Part shown: positions 54,750 to 63,400 of the stretch, piece by piece
Position numbering within the stretch: position 1 is the first letter of the stretch
Layout of the letters: each line of letters starts with the position of its first letter
From: Blastococcus saxobsidens DD2
Lineage (GTDB): Bacteria; Actinomycetota; Actinomycetes; Mycobacteriales; Geodermatophilaceae
Assembly (NCBI RefSeq): GCF_000284015.1
Contig: NC_016943.1
Coordinates: 4,133,541-4,197,540 of the forward strand
Direction: 5' to 3'
Length of the DNA stretch: 64,000 bases
Notes under the pieces: model-generated
Database searches by the model: none
What the model was told of the DNA's origin: nothing
What the model saw: only the letters and a program-made list of their open reading frames with translations
Program-made: the position numbers and the translations under genes

Positions 54750-57347
54750 TCAGGTCCGGACGAACAGCCGGCGGTGGATGGCCCCGGGTGCGGCTGATCG
54801 GACGCCCGTACGCGCCAGCAGCCACTTGTCCAGCCGGTCCTCGGGCAGCGGCCGGCTGATCAGGAAGCCCTGCAGCTTGTCGCAACCCATGGCCGTCAGC
54901 TGGTTGCGCGTCATCTCGTCCTCGACACCCTCGGCGACCACGCACAGCCCGAGGTTGTGCGCCAGCTCGATGATCGAGCGGGCGATGAAGGACTCCCCCT
55001 GACTGGTCGCCATGGTGAGCACGAAGGACTTGTCGATCTTCACTTCGTCGATCGGCAGCTGCCGCAGCTGGGACAGCGACGAGTAGCCGGTGCCGAAGTC
55101 GTCCATCGACAACCGCAGGCCGAGGTCGTGGAGGTGCTCCAGGACCGAGCTCTCGCGCACCTGGTCGTCGACGACGCTGCTCTCGGTGAGCTCCAGCACG
55201 AGCAGCTCGCCCGGGACGCGGTGGCGCTCCAGGGCCGAGCGCACGCGGTCGACGAGGTCGGGATCGGCCAGCGAGCGGGCCGAGACGTTCACCGCGACCG
55301 AGAGCGCGATCCCCTGGTCCAGCCAGCGGCGGCAGCGGGCCAGCGCGAGGTCCAGGACGTGGTCGGTGAGGGCCCCGATCCGGCCGATCTGCTCCGCGAG
55401 ACCGATCACGTCCTCCGGCGGCACGGCGCCGTACCGCGGATGCGTCCAGCGGACCAGCGTCTCCACCGACACGATGTCGGAGCTCTGGGCGTCGATGACC
55501 GGCTGGAAGACCACCCCGATCTGACCGTCGGCCATGGCCTGCTCCAGCTCGGTGCCCAGCTGGAGGCGGCGCAGGCTCTGCTGGTCCATGACCGGGTGGT
55601 AGCTGGCCACCCCGCCGGAGTCGCCGGCGGCGAGCAGGGCGACGTCCGCCCGCTGCATGAGGGCACCGGCATGGGTGCCGTGCACCGGTGCGGCGACGAC
55701 GCCGATGGTCAGCGAGACCTCGAGGTCCAGGCCGGCGACCCGGACCCGCGTGGCGGCGGCCTCGCGCAGCCGCCGCGCGGCCCGCTCGGTCTCGTCCAGG
55801 GAGAGGCCCGGCAGCAGCACGGCGAACTGCTCGCGCTCCATCCGTGCGAGCAGGGCGCGCGGCGGAGCGTGCTCGCGCAGCAGCCCGGCGGTGACCAGCA
55901 GCAGCTCGTCACTGGCCGCGTGACCCAGGGTGTCGGTGACGTCGGCGTAGGTGCCGAGGGAGGCGAGGATCAGCCCGGCACGGGCATCGGCCGGGTCGGC
56001 GGAGAGCAGCTGGTCGATCTCGGCGGCCAGCCGCTGCCGGTTGGGCAGGCCGGTCAGCCGGTCGTGGTCGGCGTCGAAGCGGATCCGGGTGAGCAGCTGC
56101 TGCTGCCGGATCGCGGCGTTGACGTGGGTGAGCATCGAGTCCAGCGCACCGCGCTCGCTGGTGCCGAAGGTGACCAGGTCGCTGCGGCGGTCGCAGACCT
56201 CCAGATACCCGGGTTCACCGGCCGCCGTGGTCACCGGTGCACCCAGCACGTCGGAGACGCCGCGGCGGGCCAGTGCCGCGACCTCGGACTCGTCGGCTCG
56301 GGCGGCGCAGACCTGGATGACCCCGTCGGTGGAGAGGACCGCCCGGCGGCGCAGCGGGTCGTCGGGATCCCCTGGCCCGTCGTACCAGTGGGCACCGCTC
56401 TCGGTGGCGACGACGAGCCGCGGGCCTTCGTCCAGGTAGGGCGGCAGCCACAGGGCCACGCGCTCGGCGTTGAGCAGCTCTCGCACGGCCTGCACGATCT
56501 GGCGGGTGCCGGCCTCGTCGGGCCGCACCTCCTCCACCCGGCGGGCGAACTCGTAGACCTGCTGGAGCGAGTTGCCCTCACGGGTGACCGCCGCGAACCG
56601 CCGGTAGAGCAGGACGAGAGCCACGGCGAGCGGGGCGATGATCACCCACGACCACGGGGCCGCGTGCAGGAGGAGCAGGATCGCCAGGCCGATCAGCACG
56701 GCGACCGGCGAGACGACGACCACGGGGACGAGCAGGCTGGTCCACAGCGCGCGCCCGGAGTAGCCCTGCGTCATGACGATGGCCCCGGCCACCATCACAG
56801 CGGCGACGGCGTTCGCCGCGAACACCGCCACCAGGCACGAGACCCACGTCCAGGGGTCGGTCACGTCGCCGACCGGCAGCAGTCCGAGCACGAAGACGGC
56901 CACGGCGGTGTCGATGATCGCGACGGCCACGTTGAAGACCAGCTTGGCCCGCGAGAACCGCTGGATGCCGAGCACGACACCGACCGCCGCGGCACGCGTG
57001 ACCGCGGTCCACACACCGCCGATCTCCAGCAGCGCGATGACGAACACCAGCTCGCTGGCCGAGTTCACGAAGCTCTGATGCCGGAACTCGATGTGGACGT
57101 TCACCCACTCCGCGACCACCGCGGTCAGGAACACCGCGAGCAGCACCGGCACGTCCACGGAGAGCGGGCCGCGCTCGACGACCGCCACACCCAGCGGCAC
57201 CGCGAGCGCCAGCGCGAGCACGGCGACGCCCCAGGGGCTACGGGTCGTCACCGGTGGGCGCGCAGGCTCGCGCACGTCCTGCTCGGGCACCTGCACTGGA
57301 CTCCCCGGATCGATGGGCGGGCGAAGGCTAACAGCGACCTCGGTCAC
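54750..57347 (-). CDS. membrane-bound GAF-GGDEF-EAL cyclic-di-GMP signalling protein
   Basis: 865 residues from GTG at 57347, chosen because GAAGAGG lies 5 bases upstream and an ATG at 57416 begins just outside a hairpin. Seven or so membrane segments (about residues 35-250), a GAF-like domain (about 265-405), then a GGDEF domain with LTGLPNRQRLAAEID but the active site degenerated to EREQF, so cyclase activity is doubtful. The EAL domain (from about residue 605) has ETLVRW, NVSARSL, ELTESS, DDFGTGYSS and AEGVE, so phosphodiesterase activity is likely. Confidence 0.9.
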   Translation of the reverse strand: MTEVAVSLRPPIDPGSPVQVPEQDVREPARPPVTTRSPWGVAVLALALAVPLGVAVVERGPLSVDVPVLLAVFLTAVVAEWVNVHIEFRHQSFVNSASELVFVIALLEIGGVWTAVTRAAAVGVVLGIQRFSRAKLVFNVAVAIIDTAVAVFVLGLLPVGDVTDPWTWVSCLVAVFAANAVAAVMVAGAIVMTQGYSGRALWTSLLVPVVVVSPVAVLIGLAILLLLHAAPWSWVIIAPLAVALVLLYRRFAAVTREGNSLQQVYEFARRVEEVRPDEAGTRQIVQAVRELLNAERVALWLPPYLDEGPRLVVATESGAHWYDGPGDPDDPLRRRAVLSTDGVIQVCAARADESEVAALARRGVSDVLGAPVTTAAGEPGYLEVCDRRSDLVTFGTSERGALDSMLTHVNAAIRQQQLLTRIRFDADHDRLTGLPNRQRLAAEIDQLLSADPADARAGLILASLGTYADVTDTLGHAASDELLLVTAGLLREHAPPRALLARMEREQFAVLLPGLSLDETERAARRLREAAATRVRVAGLDLEVSLTIGVVAAPVHGTHAGALMQRADVALLAAGDSGGVASYHPVMDQQSLRRLQLGTELEQAMADGQIGVVFQPVIDAQSSDIVSVETLVRWTHPRYGAVPPEDVIGLAEQIGRIGALTDHVLDLALARCRRWLDQGIALSVAVNVSARSLADPDLVDRVRSALERHRVPGELLVLELTESSVVDDQVRESSVLEHLHDLGLRLSMDDFGTGYSSLSQLRQLPIDEVKIDKSFVLTMATSQGESFIARSIIELAHNLGLCVVAEGVEDEMTRNQLTAMGCDKLQGFLISRPLPEDRLDKWLLARTGVRSAAPGAIHRRLFVRT

Positions 57348-57420
57348 CGCGACCTCTTCGGACCTCGGAGAAAGGACCCGTCCGCACATGCCATCGGCAC
57401 GACGAGCCTCGGACATGAGT

Positions 57421-57452
57421 CGGGGCAGCCACTCCTGTGAGTGGCTGCCCCG
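57421..57452. terminator. perfect hairpin between the repeat peptide and the GGDEF-EAL gene
   Basis: 14-bp perfect stem (57421-57434 with 57439-57452) and a 4-base loop CTGT, 25 bases after the stop of the peptide gene on the minus strand and about 75 bases before the GGDEF-EAL start. It could terminate the peptide transcript or attenuate readthrough. Confidence 0.65.
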
Positions 57453-57477
57453 GTGGCTCGACCGTCGTCGAGCGTGG

Positions 57478-57582
57478 TCACGAGGTGCTGCGACCCCACT
57501 TCACACCGCGGCCCCACTTCACACCGCGACCCCACTTCACGCCCCGGGCCGACTGTGCGTCACGCTGCATGCTGCTGTTCAT
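57478..57582 (-). CDS. 34-residue peptide with three GVKWGR repeats
   Basis: ATG at 57582 is preceded by AGAGGGAG with 5-base spacing. The peptide is MNSSMQRDAQSAR, then GVKWGRGVKWGRGVKWGR, then STS. The repeats are also 18-base direct repeats at DNA level, differing only at synonymous third positions. No signal peptide or membrane segment. It lies upstream of the GGDEF-EAL gene on the same strand, separated by a hairpin. I do not recognise a family. Exact peptide repeats with synonymous drift and a good ribosome site argue for a real, selected product. Confidence 0.6.
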   Translation of the reverse strand: MNSSMQRDAQSARGVKWGRGVKWGRGVKWGRSTS

Positions 57583-57969
57583 GGCGACTCCCTCTGAGCA
57601 CGACTGATTGGCTGTAGCGGCAGCCATCCACGCGCGGGGGCAGAGCGTCGTCGAATACGGACCGCGCGGGAGACATTCCTTCCCGTCACGGGTCGCGGCA
57701 AGCACCGGCACGATGACGCGCCGTCACAGTCGCCGAGTCGTGACCAAGTGCAACTCTGATCACACCATCAGTCACCCCGGGCCGTGTCGCGAGAACCCGG
57801 CGACCTCCGACCCTTGCCGCGAGCGTCGGGAGGCCGGAGACCGACCGGCGCGGTCGCCGTCCACAGGCGGCCCCGTGCACCGCCGGGTCGGGTGAACCGC
57901 TGTCCACACTGTCCACAGATCGTGTCCACAGGTGGTGGACGACCGGCGGGCTGTGCTTACGGTCCCGGC
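57583..57969. other. intergenic region upstream of the peptide and the TadE-like gene
   Basis: 387 bases with no convincing gene. It should contain divergent promoters. Its right half holds the cluster of DnaA-box-like nonamers at 57857-57930. Confidence 0.5.
57857..57930 (+). promoter_or_regulatory. cluster of DnaA-box-like nonamers
   Basis: CCGTCCACA (57857-57865), CTGTCCACA (57900-57908), CTGTCCACA (57909-57917) and GTGTCCACA (57922-57930). The two central ones are exact tandem copies. They resemble the actinobacterial DnaA box TTGTCCACA at 7-8 of 9 positions. They lie just upstream of the TadE-like gene. Confidence 0.45.
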
Positions 57970-58401
57970 ATGCGCCCCGCCCTGGACGATCGTGAACGCG
58001 GTTCGACGCTGCCGTTCGTCCTGGTCTGCTGGCTGGTCGCCGCCCTCATGGCCTTCGGCGGGATCGCGGCGTCCGACGCCTTCCTGGAACAGCAGGAGGT
58101 GCAGTCGGTCTGCGACAGCGCCGCGCTGGCCGCCGCGAACCAGGCCGACGAGGCGGTCGTCTACTCCCGGGGCGTCGGCACCGAGCTACCCCTCACCCGC
58201 GCGGCGGCCCAGGCAGCGGTCGCCGACCAGCTCGCCGACGGCGGGACCCGGCTGGACAGCTGGTCCGCCGAGACCGACGGCGCCGAGGTGACCGTGCGCT
58301 GCACCCGGCACGTCGAGATCGCGTTCGGCTGGCTGTTCGTGGGCGGCCAGCCACTCGAGCGCACCGCCGTCTCCAGCGCGCGGGCACCCACGCTGCCCTG
58401 A
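57970..58401 (+). CDS. TadE/TadG-like pilus-assembly protein
   Basis: 143 residues from ATG at 57970. N-terminal ERGSTLPFVLVCWLVAALMA is the single hydrophobic segment that follows a short basic leader, and QEVQSVCDSAALAAANQADE is the pattern of TadE/TadG minor pseudopilins. A Cys pair (VCDS, RCTR) may form a disulfide. It would act in the cell envelope. No Flp, TadA, TadB or TadC genes are adjacent, so a role in pilus assembly is uncertain. Confidence 0.6.
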   Translation: MRPALDDRERGSTLPFVLVCWLVAALMAFGGIAASDAFLEQQEVQSVCDSAALAAANQADEAVVYSRGVGTELPLTRAAAQAAVADQLADGGTRLDSWSAETDGAEVTVRCTRHVEIAFGWLFVGGQPLERTAVSSARAPTLP

Positions 58402-58416
58402 TCCGCACCGGGAACG

Positions 58417-58451
58417 GCGACGGCCCCCGACCGCAGGTCGGGGGCCGTCGC
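58417..58451. terminator. bidirectional hairpin between the TadE-like gene and tRNA-Tyr
   Basis: Perfect 16-bp stem (58417-58432 with 58436-58451) and a 3-base loop between two convergent transcripts. Confidence 0.75.
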
Positions 58452-58459
58452 ACCAGGCG

Positions 58460-58541
58460 TGGCGGGTGAAGGATTCGAACCTTCGTAGGCTAAGCCGACG
58501 GATTTACAGTCCGCTCCCATTGGCCACTCGGGCAACCCGCC
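58460..58541 (-). tRNA. tRNA-Tyr (anticodon GTA)
   Basis: 82 bases with the long variable arm of a type II tRNA: acceptor GGCGGGT / ACCCGCC, anticodon loop CTGTAAA, T-loop GGTTCGAAT. CCA is not encoded. Confidence 0.95.
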
Positions 58542-58644
58542 GTGTTCGGTACCGGGAGAGAGTAACAAGAGGACGGATCCACGGGTGACGGGTCCCCGGC
58601 GACGCGACCGGCGCGCCGGGACCGTCCGGCAGGAGAGGACAGAC

Positions 58645-59136
58645 ATGGCCGACGCATCCTTCGACGTCGTGAGCAAGGTCGACCGGCAGGAGGTCGACAA
58701 CGCCCTCAACCAGGCGGCCAAGGAGCTCTCGCAGCGCTTCGACTTCCGCGGCACCAACGCCACCATCGCCTGGGCCGGCGAGGAGGGCGTGACCCTCCAG
58801 GCGGACACCGAGGAGCGGGTCGCGGCCGCGCTCGAGGTGTTCAAGGAGAAGCTGGTCAAGCGCGGCATCTCGCTCAAGGTCCTGGACGCCGGCGAGCCGC
58901 AGGCCTCGGGGAAGAGCTACAAGATCGGCGCGAAGATCAAGCAGGGCATCGAGTCCGACACCGCGAAGAAGATCGCCAAGCTGATCCGTGACGAGGGCCC
59001 CAAGGGAGTCCAGGCGCAGATCCAGGGCGACCAGCTCCGGGTGAGCGGGAAGAAGCGCGACGACCTGCAGGCGGTGCAGCAGCTGCTGCGCGGCGCGGAC
59101 CTCGACGTCGCCCTGCAGTTCGACAACTATCGCTGA
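58645..59136 (+). CDS. yajQ: YajQ-family nucleotide-binding protein
   Basis: 163 residues from ATG at 58645, with AGGAGAGGA upstream. [38 protein letters not shown] and [20 protein letters not shown] are diagnostic for the UPF0234/YajQ family, two RRM-like domains. A Xanthomonas homolog has been described as a cyclic-di-GMP-responsive regulator; whether this one binds it is not known. A tRNA-Tyr gene and a mobile element flank it. Confidence 0.92.
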   Translation: MADASFDVVSKVDRQEVDNALNQAAKELSQRFDFRGTNATIAWAGEEGVTLQADTEERVAAALEVFKEKLVKRGISLKVLDAGEPQASGKSYKIGAKIKQGIESDTAKKIAKLIRDEGPKGVQAQIQGDQLRVSGKKRDDLQAVQQLLRGADLDVALQFDNYR

Positions 59137-59166
59137 CCAGCCATATACCTGCAGGTCAGAGGCTCA
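59137..59166. other. possible attachment-site end of the integrated element
   Basis: Only 30 bases separate yajQ from the integrase stop, and they contain the palindrome CCTGCAGG and CAGGTCAGAGGC. Integrases usually lie next to their attachment site, so the element boundary is probably here or in the yajQ 3' end. The other end is outside the window and no repeat can be verified. Confidence 0.3.
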
Positions 59167-60285
59167 CTATGGCCTCCCGGTCCGCAGGGAGTCCGCAGAC
59201 GCGCCCAGCGCGGCGGCCATGAGGTCGCCCGCTGCGGCGCGCGTGCGGTCCTCGGCTGTGGGCCACAGGTGCGAGTAGACGCCGAGGGTGATCGTCGCCG
59301 ACGAGTGCCCGAGCGCTCGCTGAACGGTCACCACGTCGCATCCGGAGGCGATGAGCCCGCTGGCATAGAAGTGCCTCAGGTCATGCAGTGTGTACCCGTC
59401 GAGCCCGGAGGCCTTGCGGACCTGCCGCCACTGGTGCCCCGCGGAGTTGCGGTTCAGAGGTTGTCCGGCGTTCGTGAACAGCCAGTCCTCTCGCTGGACA
59501 CCTGGTCGCTCTGCGTGTTTCGCCAGAAGCGCCATCAGCTCGGCTGGGGCGTAGACCACTCGCTCGGACCCGAACTTGGGCGCTACCGGCTGGGTCGTCG
59601 CGCTGTTCTCACCCTGCAGCTGGCGGCGAACGGAAATCGTCCTGCGTAGGAAGTCAACGTCCTCCAACCGCAGTCCAGCCGTCTCCCCCAGCCGCAGCCC
59701 GGCGAAGGCGCACACAGCGATGAACGGCTGGAACCACTCCGGTGCGGCGCTGAGCGCGCGCCCCACTTCGTCTACAGCGGGGATGGTCATCGACGCTGAC
59801 GCCCTGCGCGCTCGTGGCAGCGGCACGCCGGCCGATGGGTCCGACTTGATGATGCGGTCGACGACCGCGGCCCGCATCGCCATGTGGACGTAGTTGTAGC
59901 GGGTCCGGATGGTGCTGGCCGCGAGCCCGGCCTTCCGGCCACGTGCCGGTTGCGACATGGCCTTGACCCACTGCTGCACGTGGGAGGGACGGATCTGACG
60001 CATCGGCACGTCGGCGAAGGTCACCGAGTCGGCCGCCTGCCGAGCGGCAAGTGTCGTCCCGCGCTCCCACACCTGCCGGCCGGACCACTGCGCGAACCAG
60101 GCCTTGAAAGTGATCTTCCCCGCGGCGGGGTCGACATAGTCGCCAGTGACCATCGCCGCGGTGACCTCGTCCAGCCACCGCTGAGCATCGACCTTCCGCT
60201 TGAAGTGCCGGGCGTGCTCCTTGCCGTTCTCGTCCCGGTACCGCGGCCGAAAGGTCCCGTCAGGCCTCTTCGCGATCGACGCCAC
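59167..60285 (-). CDS. int: tyrosine-type site-specific integrase
   Basis: 372 residues from GTG at 60285, GGAGG 9 bases upstream. N-terminal AP2-like arm-binding part (GTFRPRYRDENGKEHARHFK), SAM-like core-binding domain, then a catalytic domain with Arg in AGLRLGE (~residue 197), HDLRH (~300), LGHSS (~327) and the nucleophile Tyr in GVYSHL (~336). This is the type found in actinobacterial integrative conjugative elements and phages. Confidence 0.92.
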   Translation of the reverse strand: MASIAKRPDGTFRPRYRDENGKEHARHFKRKVDAQRWLDEVTAAMVTGDYVDPAAGKITFKAWFAQWSGRQVWERGTTLAARQAADSVTFADVPMRQIRPSHVQQWVKAMSQPARGRKAGLAASTIRTRYNYVHMAMRAAVVDRIIKSDPSAGVPLPRARRASASMTIPAVDEVGRALSAAPEWFQPFIAVCAFAGLRLGETAGLRLEDVDFLRRTISVRRQLQGENSATTQPVAPKFGSERVVYAPAELMALLAKHAERPGVQREDWLFTNAGQPLNRNSAGHQWRQVRKASGLDGYTLHDLRHFYASGLIASGCDVVTVQRALGHSSATITLGVYSHLWPTAEDRTRAAAGDLMAAALGASADSLRTGRP

Positions 60286-60418
60286 CGTTGATCGCCTCCA
60301 TCTCCGTGAGTTCTCGGGGCCTCGCCGCCCACCGCAGTTTGGGCTTTGCTACTGACTGGAAAGCTGTCACCCCGAGCACAGCCTTGCTGTCCGGCTTCCG
60401 CTCGCGCCTGCCGGGCAC
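60260..60418 (-). CDS. possible small basic protein overlapping the integrase start
   Basis: 52 residues from GTG at 60418, with GGAGG 7 bases upstream, ending 26 bases inside the integrase gene. The N-terminal half is basic (VPGRRERKPDSKAV); the protein has no recognisable helix-turn-helix. Elements of this kind often carry a small excisionase upstream of int, but the sequence does not show one. The frame may be chance. Confidence 0.3.
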   Translation of the reverse strand: MPGRRERKPDSKAVLGVTAFQSVAKPKLRWAARPRELTEMEAINGGVDREEA

Positions 60419-60461
60419 GCGCATACCTCCGCGTCCCTGGCAGGGCGCCGCGGGTAGACCT

Positions 60462-63400
60462 TCATCGTCCTATGCCTGGACCAGCGGCAGTGCGCCGCGT
60501 GAGCGGCGTGTGGTCCTCGGGCCGCGGGAGGCGGACACCCGGTTCGGGGGCAGTCAGCAGCGGCGCGGCCGATCGGTGTGGGTTCGGGTCGGCGTCCTGG
60601 TGTGCGCGCCAGGTGTCCCGTTCGTGGGCAAGGCGGTCGGCCGGCTGGGTGAGGAGAGCCGGCTCGACCGTCAGGCGCGCGATGCGAGCGCGGACGGCGG
60701 CCAGTTCTGTGTGGGAAGCGGCGATGCGTCGGTCGGTGTCGGCCAGTCGCTCCGCCGGGTCGAGGGTCCAGGCGAGAGATCCGAAGCGGGCGAGCCGGTC
60801 CTCATGCGCACGGCGGGCGTCGGCTACCGCGGCCCCGGCGTGCCGGTGGGCCTCCTGGGCGGTGGCTGCGACCGCACGCAACTGAGCGTGCTCCGGGTGG
60901 GCACGTTCGGCGTGGTGGCGGGCGTAGGAGTCGAAGGCGGTCCACAGCCGCGGTCGGTCGTCGGACCGGTCAGCCAGCCGCGCGATCTGCTGCGGTTCTG
61001 TGGGCATCGCGGGCAGGTAGGGCCGCCAGGCGTCCGCCCAGTCGGTGAGCTGCTTGCCGGCCCGGTTCACCGCCGCCCGCCGAAGTTGGAGCGGGCCGGG
61101 GCCGTCGAGCACGACCTGCGCGGCGTCGCGGGCGGCGTCACGCCCGGTGTCCCAGCTGTCGAGCAGCGTGTCGCGGATTCGGTCGGTCTCGGCGGTGACT
61201 TCCGCGCCGCTGGCGTCGACCCCCGCCGTGGCGTGGCGGGCGTCGATTCCCGTCTGCCGATATGCATCTGTCAGCGCGGCGGCCCGGTCGGCGTGGGCGG
61301 ACTCGAGCGCGACGATCTCGCGCAGCGCGTCCCGGCGCGGCAGGTCGTGGGCGGGCCGATCCAGGCAGCGCTGCTCGGCCGTCCACGCAGAGTGCAGGTC
61401 GGCGAGCGCCTGCTCCAGCGGTCGGGGCGTGGCGTACCGGGTGGCCTCGGTGGCGGCCAGCCGGGCGGCGTGCGCGGGGCCGAGATCGGCGCGGTCGCGG
61501 GCGAAGACCGCGAGCCACTGCTCCCGCGCCTCGGCGGTCTCGGTCGCGACGAGGTGGGCGGTGTTGGCGGTACGGCCGCGGGTCATCCCCACGTAGGCGG
61601 CAGCGGCTCCGGTCTCCTCGCCGACGACCAGGTGCGCGGCTGTCACGGTGTCGCCTTGCGCGCCGTGCGCGGTGGTTGCGTAGGCCAGTTCCACGTGCGC
61701 GGTGACGTAGTCGGCGGGCAGCACCCGCGCCCCTGTCCCGGCCGGGGTGACGGCGGGGGTGACGGCGGGGGTGACAGCGGCGAACAGGCCGCCGGTGGGG
61801 GTGACATGCGGGGTGCCGGCGGGGGTGACGAGCAGCCCGCCGTCTCGGTCGACGCCGGTGACTGTCCACACGTCGCGGTTGGCGACCTGCAGGTGGCGGT
61901 TGTTGCGGCGGGTGGCGATCTGGTCGCCGACGCCGATCCGCTCCCCGGCCCCGGTGACCACGACGTGTCGGTCGTCGACCCGGCCGTCGGTGACCAGGCG
62001 GTCGCGGATGGCGGCGTTGAGGGCGGCGGCCTGCTCGCGTGTGGCGACCACCACGGCCACGCGCTCGCCCGCGGTGTAGCCGTCGGCCGCGTCGGCGGCG
62101 AGCGCCTCCCGCAGCGCCTCGGGGTCGGGGTGCAGCCGTATCTGCTTGCGGGCCAGGAGCGCGTCGAACACCGTCCCGGGGTTCGTGCCGGCCCGCATGT
62201 CCAGGGTCAGGTCGGCGTAGTCGGTGTCCGGTGCGGTGCGGCCGGTGGCGTCGGTGCGGGTGAAGCGGTGCACCCCGACCAGGGTCAGGTGCTCGGTCGG
62301 GTCGACCTGGGCCGCGGCGAGGTCCAGGACGCCACCGCGGCCGACCGCCGCGAGCTGGTGCCGGTCACCGAGCAGGGCGAGGTGCACCTGGCACTCGTCG
62401 GCGATCGTCAGGAGGGCTCGGGCGGTGTCCTGGTCCAGCATGCCCGCCTCGTCCACGACGAGGAGGTCGCCGGCCCGCAGCCGCGCCCGGTCAGTGGGCC
62501 CATCGTAGGCGCGGCCGGTGACCGGGTCGGGATGGCCGACGGCGAGGCGGGTCCACGCGCCGTCGTCGTTCCAGCGCCAGCCGTGCTCGAAGGCCAGCCG
62601 GGCCGCCGACCCGGCGACCGCGCCGACCTCCGCCGCGGCCACTTTGGCCGCCTTCAGCGTCGGGGTGACGACCATCAGCCGGCGACCCTGCTCGGCGAGC
62701 AGGGTCCGGGTGGCGGCCAGCGTGGTGGTCTTGCCGGCGCCGGCCGCGCCCTCGATCACGACCAGGCGCCGGCGGCCGGCGAGCGCGGCGACCGCCGCGG
62801 CCTGCCCGGCATCCAGCCGGGTGGCACCGGCTGTGACGTCGACCGGCGGGATCGGGTCGGTGTCCGGGACGCCGGCCGGCCGCTCGGTGGCGCGGGAGGC
62901 GAGGCGGGCGGTGAGGTCGGCCTCGACGGCGAGCACCGGCGCGGAGGTCCAGACCCGGATGTGCTCGGGCAGCCCACCGACAGGGCTGTGGCGGTCCAGC
63001 AGCGGCACGCACCGGCCCATCGCGCGGGCGGTGAGGTCCTCGGCGAGCTCCATGCGCACCGCCGGGTCGGTGACGATGCCGGCGGCGGCGAGCAGCTGTT
63101 CGACCTCCCCGCGCACGTCGGCGGCGTTCCACGCCGACCGAGCGGCGGCCAGCCGGGCCAGCACCCGGTCGGCCACCTGTTCCCGGTCCAGGCTGCCGAC
63201 CGGGGTAGGTGTCAGGCCGGTGGGAACGTTCCGGTCGCGGTAGCCCAGGGCGACCAGCTCGGCCAGCCACCGTGCCGTGAGGTCCTCCCCCGGCTGCGGC
63301 AACACCTTGTCCGGGCGGCCCGCTGCCCACGCTCGTGCGTCCCAGGAACGGCGCAACGCCGAGCCGGGGGATTCCCCGGGATGTGCCGCGGCCCAGTCTC

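Noticed and set aside
57375..57416. Fourth copy of repeat type B upstream of the GGDEF-EAL gene
   Set aside because: Only the first ~12 bases (GGACCCGTCCGC) resemble the repeat; the rest does not align.
57478..57582. Repeat peptide as a radical-SAM RiPP precursor (streptide or tryglysin type, Lys-Trp or WGK)
   Set aside because: KWG motifs are suggestive, but no radical SAM, protease or exporter gene is adjacent in the window. Kept only as a general unknown.
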